Source: Nocardioides sp. B-3 (GTDB taxonomy: Bacteria; Actinomycetota; Actinomycetes; Propionibacteriales; Nocardioidaceae). From it: a DNA stretch of 64,000 nucleotides. The notes beneath the pieces are model-generated. The model saw only the letters and a program-made list of their open reading frames with translations. It did not search any database and was not told the origin of the DNA. The stretch is from assembly GCF_024703895.1 (NCBI RefSeq), contig NZ_CP087968.1, forward strand, positions 1,364,001 to 1,428,000, in the 5' to 3' direction. Positions 32,754 through 41,396 of the stretch are shown here, one piece after another. Each line of letters starts with the position of its first letter. Within the stretch, counting starts at the first letter, position 1. The translations under genes and the position numbers were made by a program.

Positions 32754-33620
32754 TCAGCGGGTCAGCACGTGCCGGGTCGCGTCGAGATTCACCAGCTTGT
32801 GCGGGTTGCGCACGATGTAGGCGCCGGTCACCGGGTCGCCCTCGAACGTGAACGTCGCGACCGCCTCCAGCTCGCCGTCGAGCTCGAGCCGCAGCGCCGG
32901 GGCGCCGTTGACCGAGACGATCTCGGCATGGGTCGAGGCCCGGTAGACGCCGACCGGGAAGCGCAGCACCTTGTCGACGCCGAGGATCGGTCGCAGGGCC
33001 GCCTGCTTGAACCCGCCGCCGTCGGTGATCAGCACGATGTCGGGCGCCATCGCGTCCATCAGGGCTCGGAGGTCGCCGCCGTTGACGGCATCGATGAAGC
33101 GGTCCAGCACGGCCCGGTGCGCCTGCACCGCGACCTGCTCGCGTGGCCTCCTTGCCTCGACGTGCGACCTCGCGCGGTGGGCGATCTGGCGCACCGCCGG
33201 CTCCGACTTGTCGACCGCCGCCGCGATCTCGGGGTAGGGGACGTCGAAGACCTCCCGCAGCACGAAGACCGCCCGCTCCACCGGCGGTAGCGTCTCGAGC
33301 ACGAGCAGCATCGCGGTCGAGACGCTGTCGGCGAGCTCGACGTCGTCGGCCACGTCGGGGGCGGTCAGCAGCGGCTCGGGCAGCCACGGACCGACGTACT
33401 CCTCCCGACGCCGCGCGTTGCCACGCAGCTTGTTCAGCGAGAGTCGCGTCGTGATCCGCACGAGGTAGGCGCGGTCGTCGAGCACGTCGTCGGTCACCTC
33501 GGCCCACCGCAGCCAGACCTCCTGCAGCACGTCCTCGGAGTCGGCCGCCGAGCCGAGCATCTCGTAGGCGACGGTGAAGAGGAGGTTGCGGTGGGCGGCG
33601 AAGGCGTCAGTCCGGCTCAC
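32754..33620 (-). CDS. ECF41-family RNA polymerase sigma factor
   Basis: Group IV sigma factor with region 2 (LLFTVAYEMLGSAADSEDVLQEVWLRW), region 4 (LPPVERAVFVLREVFDVPYPEIAAAV) and a C-terminal SnoaL-like extension (RFIDAVNGGDLRALMDAMAPDIVLITDGGG). The linker motif WLPEPL and the DGGG motif are hallmarks of ECF41, in which the C-terminal domain, not an anti-sigma factor, controls activity. 288 residues from GTG 33620, which overlaps the carboxymuconolactone decarboxylase stop (GTGA). A longer ORF start at 33653 is unlikely. Confidence 0.93.
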   Translation of the reverse strand: MSRTDAFAAHRNLLFTVAYEMLGSAADSEDVLQEVWLRWAEVTDDVLDDRAYLVRITTRLSLNKLRGNARRREEYVGPWLPEPLLTAPDVADDVELADSVSTAMLLVLETLPPVERAVFVLREVFDVPYPEIAAAVDKSEPAVRQIAHRARSHVEARRPREQVAVQAHRAVLDRFIDAVNGGDLRALMDAMAPDIVLITDGGGFKQAALRPILGVDKVLRFPVGVYRASTHAEIVSVNGAPALRLELDGELEAVATFTFEGDPVTGAYIVRNPHKLVNLDATRHVLTR

Positions 33621-34192
33621 GCGTTCGAGGGTACGGCGAGGGGCAGCTCGCACACGTCGCTGTAGCCCCGGCTCGCGAGACCCATGGCCGAGTTGAAGCG
33701 CGAGCGTTCGTTCTCGATGGCGACCATCATCGCCAGCTCGACGACCGCGGCGTGGCCGAGCTGCTCGTCGAGGCTGGCGACCATCTCGTCGGTGACGGTC
33801 GGCGGGGTCGCGGTCATCGCCTCCGAGTAGGCCATCACCTCCCGCTCGAGATCGGAGAAGGCCTCCGACTCGCGCCAGCGCGGCACCTCGCGGACCTTGG
33901 CGAGGTCGAGGCCGTCCTCACGCGCCATGAAGTAGCCGAAGTCCATGCACCACGAGCAGCCGATCACGCCGGCGCTCGCCATCACGGCGTAGGTCTTCAG
34001 GTGGGGATCGAGGGCGTCCCACTTGGCGACCTTGCGCTCGAAGCCGAAGACGCCGTTCATGACCTTCCTGTTGTGCCACAGGACGTAGGCGTTGTCGGGC
34101 ATCTGGCCCCACATCCCGGCGGCGACGCGACGCATCACGGCGCCGTACGCACCATCGATGGTGGCCTTGGGGATCCGGAAGCTGCTGGGCAT
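33617..34192 (-). CDS. carboxymuconolactone decarboxylase-family protein (ECF41 partner)
   Basis: AhpD-like fold; the redox pair is in GVIGCSWCMDFGYF (CxxC), followed by the conserved EVMAYSEAMTATPPTVTDEMV block. ECF41 sigma genes are usually paired with such a gene or an oxidoreductase or epimerase, and its promoter is the sigma factor's target. ATG 34192 (MPSSFRIPK) is preferred over ATG 34231 because AAGGAG lies eight bases upstream and the longer start sits too near the predicted promoter. About 191 residues. Confidence 0.92.
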   Translation of the reverse strand: MPSSFRIPKATIDGAYGAVMRRVAAGMWGQMPDNAYVLWHNRKVMNGVFGFERKVAKWDALDPHLKTYAVMASAGVIGCSWCMDFGYFMAREDGLDLAKVREVPRWRESEAFSDLEREVMAYSEAMTATPPTVTDEMVASLDEQLGHAAVVELAMMVAIENERSRFNSAMGLASRGYSDVCELPLAVPSNA

Positions 34193-34234
34193 GGTGATCA
34201 CTCCTTGATCGGTGACTGGCTCGTTCGACATGGA

Positions 34235-34261
34235 GACACCACCCGCGTCAGATCTGTGACA
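34235..34261 (-). promoter_or_regulatory. candidate ECF41 promoter
   Basis: On the minus strand TGTCACA (34255-34261), exactly 16 nt, then TGTC (34235-34238), followed by the decarboxylase start 43 nt downstream. The reported ECF41 target promoter is TGTCACA-N16-CGTC; only one base of the -10 element differs. It overlaps the end of the methyltransferase gene. Confidence 0.75.
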
Positions 34262-34938
34262 CCTGTTCCTTGATCGCCCGGAAATAGCCCATGCCGCCGC
34301 TCATCTCGAGTCGTACGGCGCCCGCGCCGGCCTCCGCCAGCCAGCGGCGTGCGTCGTCGGAGCTGCACATCGGACCGAGGATGTGCGCGGCCCGACCGGC
34401 GGCGTGGATGAGCTCAGTAGCGTCGCGCCGGGCCGTGGAAGTCGTCGGTGAACAGCGAGCTCCCGGTGATCACGGCGCCGGGCCTGAGCACGCGCACCAT
34501 CTCGCGGATCGCCGGGCGTGGGTCGGGGAAGACGTGCAGGCCGGTGAGGGAGACGACGAGGTCGAACGACTCGTCCTCGAACGGCAGCGCACCCACGTCC
34601 GCGATGGCGGTCGTGACTCGGCCCTCGACCCCGCGCCGTCGCGCGACGTCCAGCGCGCGGTCGAGCATCGCCTGCGAGATGTCGGCCGCGACGTAGTCGA
34701 CGTTTCCGCCCGGTCGCAGACCACGCAGCGCCACCCCGCCGCCGACCGGCACGTCGAGCACGCGGGCGCCGTCCGGCAGCTCGGCGATCTCCCGCGCGGC
34801 GGCGTACAGGCGGGTGATGTCGCTACCGAGGCCGAGCCGCCACAGGGGCTTGCCGATTGCCGGGTGCTCGACCATCAGCGGGTAGAACTTGGCCCAGAGC
34901 GGGTCCTCGTCCCACGCGCCGATGAGGGGGAGCTTCAT
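34248..34938 (-). CDS. class I SAM-dependent methyltransferase (frameshifted)
   Basis: SAM motif I VLDVPVGGGVALRGL, acidic motif VDYVAADISQAML, motif ADVGALPFEDESFDLVVS and PAIREMVRVLRPGAVI, as in UbiE/Methyltransf_11 proteins. Near 34430 the frame shifts; the tail then reads ATELIHAAGRAAHILGP to GYFRAIKEQVSQI and stops at 34248. About 230 residues. ATG 34938 overlaps the SDR stop (ATGA). Substrate unknown. Confidence 0.85.
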
Positions 34939-35585
34939 CCGTCGTAGCCCACGTGAGCGGTCCACTCGTTGTCGGAGCGGACGGTCGCCGCGTGCAGCGC
35001 TGCAGAGACCGCGGGCGGCGCGAACCGACCCTCCTTCGCCAGCGATCCATTGATCTGTACGGCGACGGCGCGGATGCCGCGCTCGGACAGCGTGGCGTCG
35101 AGGCTGGTGACGAGATTGCGGACCGCGGCCTTCTGGACGCCGAGGCTGGGCGCGGCCGGCGACGGCTTGTCGGCGGCCATGCTGCCCGTGACGAGCACCC
35201 GCGAACCGGGCGCCATCGCGCCGACGGCGGCCCGGACGGCAGGTAGCAGCGGCGCGACGCCGAGGGCGAGGTCCTCGAAGAGCTGGTCGGGCGTGAGGTG
35301 CAGGACGTCGGCCTCGCGCCGGGCGCTGGGGTTGAAGTGGAGGACGTCGATGCGGCCGTGGCGCTCGATGACGCCCTCGATGAGAGCCGTGACCTCGGAA
35401 GGATTGGTCAGGTCGGCACCGATCCCCTCGGCGGTCGCTCCCGCCGATCGGAGGTCGGCAACCAGCGGTTCCATCTGCTCGGCCGTCTGGCCCACGAGCA
35501 CAACCGCGTGGCCGGTGTCGGCGAAACGGCGCGCCGTGGCGAGCCCGAGCCCGGGGCCGGCTCCCGGGACGACGTACACGCTCAC
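34935..35585 (-). CDS. atypical short-chain dehydrogenase/reductase
   Basis: 216 residues with the SDR cofactor motif VVPGAGPGLGLATA (TGxxxGxG with Thr replaced by Pro), DLTNPSEV and the catalytic Ser region RVLVTGSMAA. At the YxxxK position the sequence reads SLGVQKAAVRN, so the catalytic Tyr appears to be Leu while Lys is kept. It may be an inactive or altered SDR. The GTG at 35585 overlaps the acyl-CoA oxidase stop (GTGA). Confidence 0.82.
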   Translation of the reverse strand: MSVYVVPGAGPGLGLATARRFADTGHAVVLVGQTAEQMEPLVADLRSAGATAEGIGADLTNPSEVTALIEGVIERHGRIDVLHFNPSARREADVLHLTPDQLFEDLALGVAPLLPAVRAAVGAMAPGSRVLVTGSMAADKPSPAAPSLGVQKAAVRNLVTSLDATLSERGIRAVAVQINGSLAKEGRFAPPAVSAALHAATVRSDNEWTAHVGYDG

Positions 35586-37563
35586 GACAGGATCTCCCGG
35601 GAGCGCAGCATCTCCTCCGGCACGCCGAACGCGTCGACCGGGTCGACGGCGAGGGGGCGGAGCTTGCGGCACAGGTCGTTGATCTCGCGGCTGATCGCCT
35701 TCGAGCGGGCGGTGGAGAGGCGGCCGTGCTCGATGAACCACGCGCGGTCAGACTCGATCGTGGTCAGCGCGTGCAGGTCGCAGAGCAGGTTGAGCGCGAC
35801 CTTCTGGTCGCCGTCGGGCAGTGCGCGGATCTTGAGGATGAAGGCGTCGAGCACCATCCGCTCGACGTGTGCGCGGGCCGCACCGATCACGTGGTCCCGG
35901 ACGCGCGAGAAGACCTCGCCCGGGTTCATCCCGTTGTCGATGCCGCGCTTGAGGCGCCGGGCCACGCCGCCGAGCATGTGCTCCTCGCGGAAGCGCAGCA
36001 TCGCGCGCTGGTAGTTGGGGTCGAGGAGACCGGCCTCCCTGGTCCCACTGGTCGCCGCCGGGCAGCGCGTCCTTGATCCGCTGGAAGAGCTTGTGCGCGC
36101 TGGTCTTCTCGATCACCGTCTCCACCGCGAGGCCGGCGACGAACCTGACCATCCCGAACTGGTCCATGTCGGAGAACTCGCTGGAGTAGTCGGTCAGCAG
36201 GCCCTTCGCGACCAGCTGGAGCAGCACGTGGTTGTCGCCCTCGAACGTCGTGAAGACGTCGGTGTCGGCCTTCAACGCGGTGAAGCGGTTCTGGCTGAGG
36301 TAGCCCGCGCCCCCGCACGCCTCCCGGCACTCCCGGATCGTCGAGGTCGCGTGCCGGGTGCCCAGCGCCTTGAGCCCCGCCGCCCGCGACTCGAGCTTGC
36401 GCCGCGACTGCTCGTCGTCCGCGACGCCCATGAAGACGTCGTGCAGCTGGCCGGCGACGTACTCCTGCGTGAAGTGCAGCGCGTAGGTGCGCGCGATCAG
36501 GGGGAACAGCCGCCGCTGGTGCATGCCGTAGTCGAGGAGCAGCTGCTCCCGGTCGGGGTCGGCGGCCTCGAGACTGGCGACGCCGGGCGCCGTAGCGGGT
36601 CGCGATCGTGAGGGCGACCTTCGCCGCGTTGATGCCGGCGCCGCCGACGCACACCCGCCCCTGTACGAGGGTGCCGAGCATCGTGAAGAAGCGCTTGTTG
36701 GGGTTCTCGATCGGGCTGACGTAGTCGCCCGCCTCGGTCACGTCGGCGAACTGGTTGAGGAGGCTGGTGCGCGGGATGCGCACCCCGTCGAACCAGATGC
36801 GGCCGTTGTCGACGCCGTTGAGGCCCATCTTGTGGCCGCAGTCCTCGATCCGCACGCCGGGCAGGACTTCGCCGTCTGCCCGGACGGGTACGACGAAGGC
36901 GTGCACACCGCGGCCCTCGCCGCCGACCTCGAGCTGGGCGAAGACGACCGCCAGCTCGGCGTGCGCGGCGGCGTTGCCGATGTAGTCCTTGCGGCTCGCG
37001 TCGTCGGGCGTCGTGATGACGAACTCCCGGGTCTCGACGTCGTACGTCGCCGTGGTCCCGAGCGCCCGGACGTTGGACCCGTGCCCCGTCTCGGTCATCG
37101 CGAAGCAGCCCATCAACCTGCCGGTGATCAGGTCTGCCGGGTAGGCGTCGTGGTGCGCCTTCGTGCCGAGCTGGAGGATCGCGCCGCCGAAGAGGCCGAA
37201 CTGCACGCCCACCTTGACCAGCACGCTGAGGTCACCCAGCGCGAGGGTCTCGAAGGCGGCCACCGAGGCTCCGACGTCGCCGCCACCGCCGTACGACTCG
37301 GGGAAGCCCATGCCGGTCTGGCCGGTGCCCGCCATCTCGACCACGATGTCGCGGACGCGGTCGCGGAACTCGGCGGTGCCCATCTCCTCGGCGTCGAGGA
37401 GGACCTGCTGGTGCTCGGCGAGGTTGCTGCGGACGAGCGCTCGCACGTCGGCGTACTTCCCGTCGAGCAGCGTGGTCAGCGCCGCCACGTCGACGACGGG
37501 CTGCACATAACCTTCCGTCTTCGGCTCCTCGGTCACGTTCTCGACAGCGTCGCTCGTGGTCAT
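35582..37563 (-). CDS. acyl-CoA oxidase/dehydrogenase family protein (frameshifted)
   Basis: Flavoprotein of the acyl-CoA oxidase (ACOX-like) branch: GMGFPESYGGGG, GCFAMTETGHGSNVRALGTTATYD and VPVRADGEVLPGVRIEDCGHKMGLNGVDNGRIWFDGVRIP are typical, then ECREACGGAGYLSQNRFTALKADTDVFTTFEGDN with the catalytic Glu region. Frame breaks near 36585 and 36045. Joined length is about 660 residues, larger than ordinary acyl-CoA dehydrogenases. Likely fatty-acid or sterol side-chain beta-oxidation. First gene of the operon that ends with the ECF41 sigma factor. Confidence 0.9.
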
Positions 37564-37587
37564 GTCCCACAAGGTAGCGTCGCGCGC

Positions 37588-38466
37588 GTGAACCGTCCCG
37601 AGCCCGAGGCCGACTTCGGACGCATGGCCTACAACTTCTCGATCGTCGGTGTCCAGAAGAGCGGCACCTCGACGCTGTCCGGGACGATCAGCCAGCACCG
37701 CCTCGTGTGCCGGCCGCCGCGCAAGGAAGCGCACTTCTTCAACAACGAGGACTACGACTGGGCACACCCCGACTACGAGCGCGACTACACCGCGCCGCGT
37801 CGGGCGAAGATCCACACGATGGTCGGCGACTCGACCCCGGTCTACCTGTTCTGGCCCAATGCGCTGGAGCGGATGCGTGCCTACAACCCCGACCTGCCGC
37901 TGATCGCCGTCTTCCGCGATCCCATCGAGCGGCTGTTCTCGCACTGGACGATGCTGCGCACCCGACACCCGGACTGGCCGGACTGGCCGGTGTTCCTGAC
38001 CGAGTTCCGCCCGACGTCACTGCCCACATCGGTGCCATCCGACGTGAAGCCGATGCGCTACAAGCACATGTCCGGCATCGCGCGGGGCTACTACGGCGCC
38101 CAGCTTGCTCACGGCTTCTCCGTCTTCCCACGCGAGCAGTGGCTGCTGCTGGAGTTCCGGGCGATGCTCGCCTCGTTCAACCCGTCCGTGGACCGCGCGA
38201 CCGACCACCTCGGGCTGCCACGCTTCGGGGAGCACCCGCCGTTGCGCAACCGCTATGCCGGGGCTTCGGTCGTGACCGGCACCGCGCCGACGGCATCCGA
38301 CCTCGCGTCGCTCGCTGAGCTGTACGCCGACGACCCGGCTGTCTTCGACCAGCTCTCCGGCCTCGACACCTCTGCTTGGCCGACCACCCGGATCCCGGCC
38401 GGGACGCTCGATCCGGGCGAGCTCGCGGCCGAGCTGGCCACGAAGGTCGCTCCGCTCACTGCGTGA
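37588..38466 (+). CDS. sulfotransferase family protein
   Basis: PAPS-binding loop FSIVGVQKSGTSTLSGTI, then PPRKEAHFFNNED, the DSTPVYLF segment and the 3'-phosphate region VFRDPIERLFSHWTM, as in heparan/NDST-like bacterial sulfotransferases. 292 residues from GTG 37588; ATG 37624 is an alternative that still keeps the loop. Intact frame. Divergent from the acyl-CoA oxidase gene with only 24 bp between. Confidence 0.9.
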   Translation: MNRPEPEADFGRMAYNFSIVGVQKSGTSTLSGTISQHRLVCRPPRKEAHFFNNEDYDWAHPDYERDYTAPRRAKIHTMVGDSTPVYLFWPNALERMRAYNPDLPLIAVFRDPIERLFSHWTMLRTRHPDWPDWPVFLTEFRPTSLPTSVPSDVKPMRYKHMSGIARGYYGAQLAHGFSVFPREQWLLLEFRAMLASFNPSVDRATDHLGLPRFGEHPPLRNRYAGASVVTGTAPTASDLASLAELYADDPAVFDQLSGLDTSAWPTTRIPAGTLDPGELAAELATKVAPLTA

Positions 38467-38500
38467 TCGCGCTTCGCCGTACACACTCGTCGGACGAAGG

Positions 38501-38544
38501 GTGAGTCAGCCACATTCCACGTGCTCGGAATGTGGCTGACTCAC
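38501..38544. terminator. perfect 18-bp hairpin between converging genes
   Basis: Arms GTGAGTCAGCCACATTCC (38501-38518) and its exact complement (38527-38544) with an 8-nt loop, between the sulfotransferase and the NlpC/P60 gene. Likely bidirectional terminator. Confidence 0.85.
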
Positions 38545-38573
38545 TGCCCTGTGAGCGCCATCGGGGGCTGGCG

Positions 38574-40082
38574 TCAGGGGCGGGCGAAGAAGTTCGGAGT
38601 GGTCCAGGGAGTACATCGACTCCTGCACGACCGGGCGACCGGTGCGCGGAGCGTGGATCATCTGGCCGTCGCCGATGTAGAGCGCGACGTGGTAGATCGA
38701 GGACGACTTCGAGCTCGACCCCCAGAAGAGCAGGTCGCCGGGGACCAGCTGGGCGGACGTGATCGGCGTGGAGCCGGTGTACTGCGCGACTGAGTAGTGC
38801 GGCAGCGACTTGCCACCCGCCGCCCACGCGCCGGCGGTCAGGCCCGAGCAGTCCCACGAGTCGGGGCCGGCAGCGCCCCACTTGTAGGGGTCGCCGATCT
38901 GGGCGGTGGCGAAGGCGATCGCGGCCGCGGGGTCGCCGGTGGTCGCGGGCGGCGCGGTGGTCGGGGTGGCCGTGGGTGTGGCGGTCGGAGTCGCCGTCGC
39001 TGTCGGGGTTGTGGTCGGCGCCGTCGTGGGGGCCGTCGTCGGCGTGGCGGACGGGGTGGCGGTCGCCGTCGGGGTCGGAGTCGGGGCCTTCGTGGGCGTC
39101 GGAGTGGGAGTCGGCGTCGGGGTCGCCTTCTCAGCGTCCTTCTTCGCCTTCTCCGCGGCCTCCCGGGCTGCCTTCTCCGCGGCTGCCTGCTCAGCCGCCT
39201 GCTGCGCGGCTTCGACGGCCGCCCGGGCGACTGCTTCCTCGGCGGCCTTCTGGGCGGCCGCAGCGGCGGCCTCGGCGGCCTTCTGCTCGAGCGCCGACTG
39301 ACGCTTCTCGGCCGGGGGCGTAGCTGATGCCCCGGAGGTCGGCGAGCTCCTCGATCAGGTCTGTCTTCGTACGCGCGATGGACTCCGCCTCGGCACCGGC
39401 CTGTTCCTCGGCCGCAGCGGCCGTGTTGCGAGCGGCAGCCGCGTCGGCCTCAAGCTCCTCCGCCTTGGCGAGAGCCGACTCGGCCTGCTGGTCAGCGACG
39501 CCCGCCAGTGTGGAGGCCGACTCGAAGGAGTCGTGCTTGCTGTCGAGCGCGCGCTCGGTGGTCTGCATGGTGGCGGTGGTGTCGAGGACGGACTGGATCC
39601 CGTCGGCCTCGACGAGGGCGGCGAAGCCCTGCAGCTCGGGGTTGTACTGGTAGCTGTCGACCAGCGCATCGGCGTAGACCCGGCGGCTCTGCTCGAGGTC
39701 GGCGCGAGCGGCGGCGGCCGCCTCGTTGGCGCTCGCGGCGGCGGCGCGCGCCTCGTCGGCGGCCCAGCGGGCACCGTTGTAGGCCTCGGCGGCCTGCGAC
39801 GCGGAGACTGCGGAGGACCGCAGCCGATCGTTGGCGACGGCCGGGTCGGCGCGTACAGGCGGACACGTCGCGCGCGGCATCGGCGGCGTTCGCCTCGGCT
39901 GAGGCGACGTCCTCCGCCGAGGGCAGGTCGTCGTCGGCGGCCGCCGCGGCGCCGACACCGACGCCGGCGACGAGCAGGGTCAGGCTCAGCGTCGAGGCGA
40001 CGATCCAGCGGATCGGCGTTCGACGCGATGTGGGCGCAGACAGGGCTCGCACGGTGTATTCCCCTTGGCGGTAGATGGCCAT
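38574..40082 (-). CDS. secreted NlpC/P60 peptidoglycan hydrolase (frameshifted)
   Basis: Signal sequence (RWIVASTLSLTLLVAGVGVGAAAAA), a long Ala-rich coiled coil, a low-complexity Pro/Thr/Ala linker (about 39120-38940), then a C-terminal NlpC/P60 domain with the catalytic Cys in DSWDCSGLTAGAW and His in YHVALYIGDG. Frame breaks near 39855, 39315 and 38610 (extra C); after the last, the usual family ending WTTPNFFARP is restored at 38574. About 500 residues, RipA/RpfA-like layout for cell separation. Start ATG 40082 lies in an RNA hairpin (see next entry); ATG 40130 is in frame as an alternative. Confidence 0.88.
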
Positions 40083-40104
40083 GGGTGACTTCCCTTTCAC
40101 CCAT
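40080..40104 (-). promoter_or_regulatory. hairpin around the NlpC/P60 ribosome-binding site
   Basis: In the transcript ATGGGTGA (40104-40097) pairs perfectly with TCACCCAT (40088-40081), whose last two bases begin the AUG. The 8-nt loop AAGGGAAG holds the Shine-Dalgarno-like purine stretch. It could limit initiation; no known riboswitch class recognised upstream. Confidence 0.45.
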
Positions 40105-40189
40105 GACACTTGCGGCACGTTAGTGCTCACCAGTCACAAAGGGAACAACTTTCCCAAAAATCACTCAAGTCGTCGGCGTGTCGACTTGC

Positions 40190-40295
40190 GAACTACAACA
40201 ATGTAGTTCTCGACGCATCGCTGATGTAACCGGCGTTTACAACAACTGGACGGCCGACGCGCGGGCCGTTCAGATCGTGTAAACGCCGGTTACAT
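40190..40295. terminator. two adjacent hairpins after the PAP2 gene
   Basis: Hairpin 1: GAACTACA (40190-40197) with TGTAGTTC (40202-40209). Hairpin 2: 18-bp perfect arms at 40224-40241 and 40278-40295 (ATGTAACCGGCGTTTACA) enclosing a second stem CTGGACGGCC/GGGCCGTTCAG. The 235-bp gap between the PAP2 and NlpC genes holds these and a GGGAA/TTCCC stem at 40141; no gene seen. Likely PAP2 terminator plus NlpC leader. Confidence 0.7.
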
Positions 40296-40317
40296 GCGTG
40301 GAGGCCGACCCCCACGC

Positions 40318-41364
40318 TCAGTCCGCGTCGACCGGGACCTTCGAGGTCGTGGACGTCGGGTGCGAGGCGAGTCCCCCGCGGTCGAACTTCTGGCCACTGG
40401 CCGAGCCGCCGAGCCAGAAGGAGACCAGCGCGATCGCGACGCCGGCGATGTCGTCGGCGATGTAGTGCCAGCCGAAGTAGAGCGTGGCGACGACGGTGAT
40501 GGCGAAGTTGACCCAGAAGACGATGTGAACGAGCCGGCTGCGCAGGGTGTACTGCACCATCAGCGCCACCAGCAGGGTGATCGCGACGTGCAGGCTGGCG
40601 AAGCCCGCGACCGACTGGACGGCGCCCTCGATGCCGTCGCGGATCACGCCCTTGCGCGCGTAGTAGAGCGAGTCCATCAGGGCCCCGGAGCCGGTGCCGG
40701 GCAGGTCCTTGTAGAGGTAGGAGTACTGGAAGCCCGGGCCCAGTGTCGGTAGCGCGTAGTACGAAGCAGTTCCGAGCGTCCACGCGAGACATTGGGAGGT
40801 GGCGAACCAGTAGCCGAAGGTGATGTTGCGCGACCACACGAGCCGGGCGGCGAGCGCGAGTGGGACCAGCGGCAGGAACCAGAGGTAGATCGACGACAGC
40901 ACGTGCGCGCTGGGACCGGTGCCGAAGATGGCGTGCAGCACCGTGGCCGGCTCGTGCCCGAGGAAGAGTGCGCGGTCCATCAGGTGGAGCTCGCGGTCGT
41001 ACTTCTCCTCGCCCATGATGAAGGGCAGGAAGGACTTGAGGTTTCGATAGCTGACATAGGTGATGTAGAAGCACACCGGGCCCATGACGACCAGCGTCAT
41101 CCGCTCGCGCGTCCAGTGGTCGCGCACGCGGTCCTTGACGATGCCCGGCATCAGTGCGGGGTTCAGTCGTGACACCCACAGGGTCCGCGGCAGCATGTCG
41201 AGCAGGAAGGCACCCGGGACGAGCAGGGGCAGACGTGCCCATGACGGTCCGAGGAAGCCTTCGGGGTCGACGAGCCTGCGGTCGAGGGTGATCGCGGCAA
41301 CGACCGCGAGCACACCCATGACGGTCGCGGTCCCCACGAGGAGGGCATAGGCCGGGCGATACAC
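40318..41364 (-). CDS. PAP2-superfamily membrane phosphatase
   Basis: 348 residues, about six membrane spans. The PAP2 residues appear late: VAGFASLHVAITLL (Ser/His site) and YFGWHYIADDIAGVAIAL (the final His and Asp). The KxxxxxxRP first motif is weak, as in inositol phosphorylceramide synthase-like (PAP2_3) proteins. Possible role in phospholipid or glycolipid head-group exchange; substrate unknown. Intact frame. Unlinked in function to the thiamine operon that follows on the same strand. Confidence 0.82.
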   Translation of the reverse strand: MYRPAYALLVGTATVMGVLAVVAAITLDRRLVDPEGFLGPSWARLPLLVPGAFLLDMLPRTLWVSRLNPALMPGIVKDRVRDHWTRERMTLVVMGPVCFYITYVSYRNLKSFLPFIMGEEKYDRELHLMDRALFLGHEPATVLHAIFGTGPSAHVLSSIYLWFLPLVPLALAARLVWSRNITFGYWFATSQCLAWTLGTASYYALPTLGPGFQYSYLYKDLPGTGSGALMDSLYYARKGVIRDGIEGAVQSVAGFASLHVAITLLVALMVQYTLRSRLVHIVFWVNFAITVVATLYFGWHYIADDIAGVAIALVSFWLGGSASGQKFDRGGLASHPTSTTSKVPVDAD

Positions 41365-41396
41365 GAGGGGCAGTCTAGGCAGGGGGCTGCACGAGG

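Noticed and set aside
36832..38466. 544-codon open frame for the second sulfotransferase
   Set aside because: The first 250 codons are antisense to the acyl-CoA oxidase gene; the protein with motifs starts at 37588.
38940..39120. Possible tandem DNA repeat
   Set aside because: It encodes the Pro/Thr/Ala linker of the NlpC/P60 protein; the periodicity is from two-residue protein repeats.
40105..40190. c-di-AMP (ydaO) riboswitch before the NlpC/P60 gene
   Set aside because: The conserved GAGCCG and GGGG-rich blocks of that class are not visible; only simple hairpins are seen.
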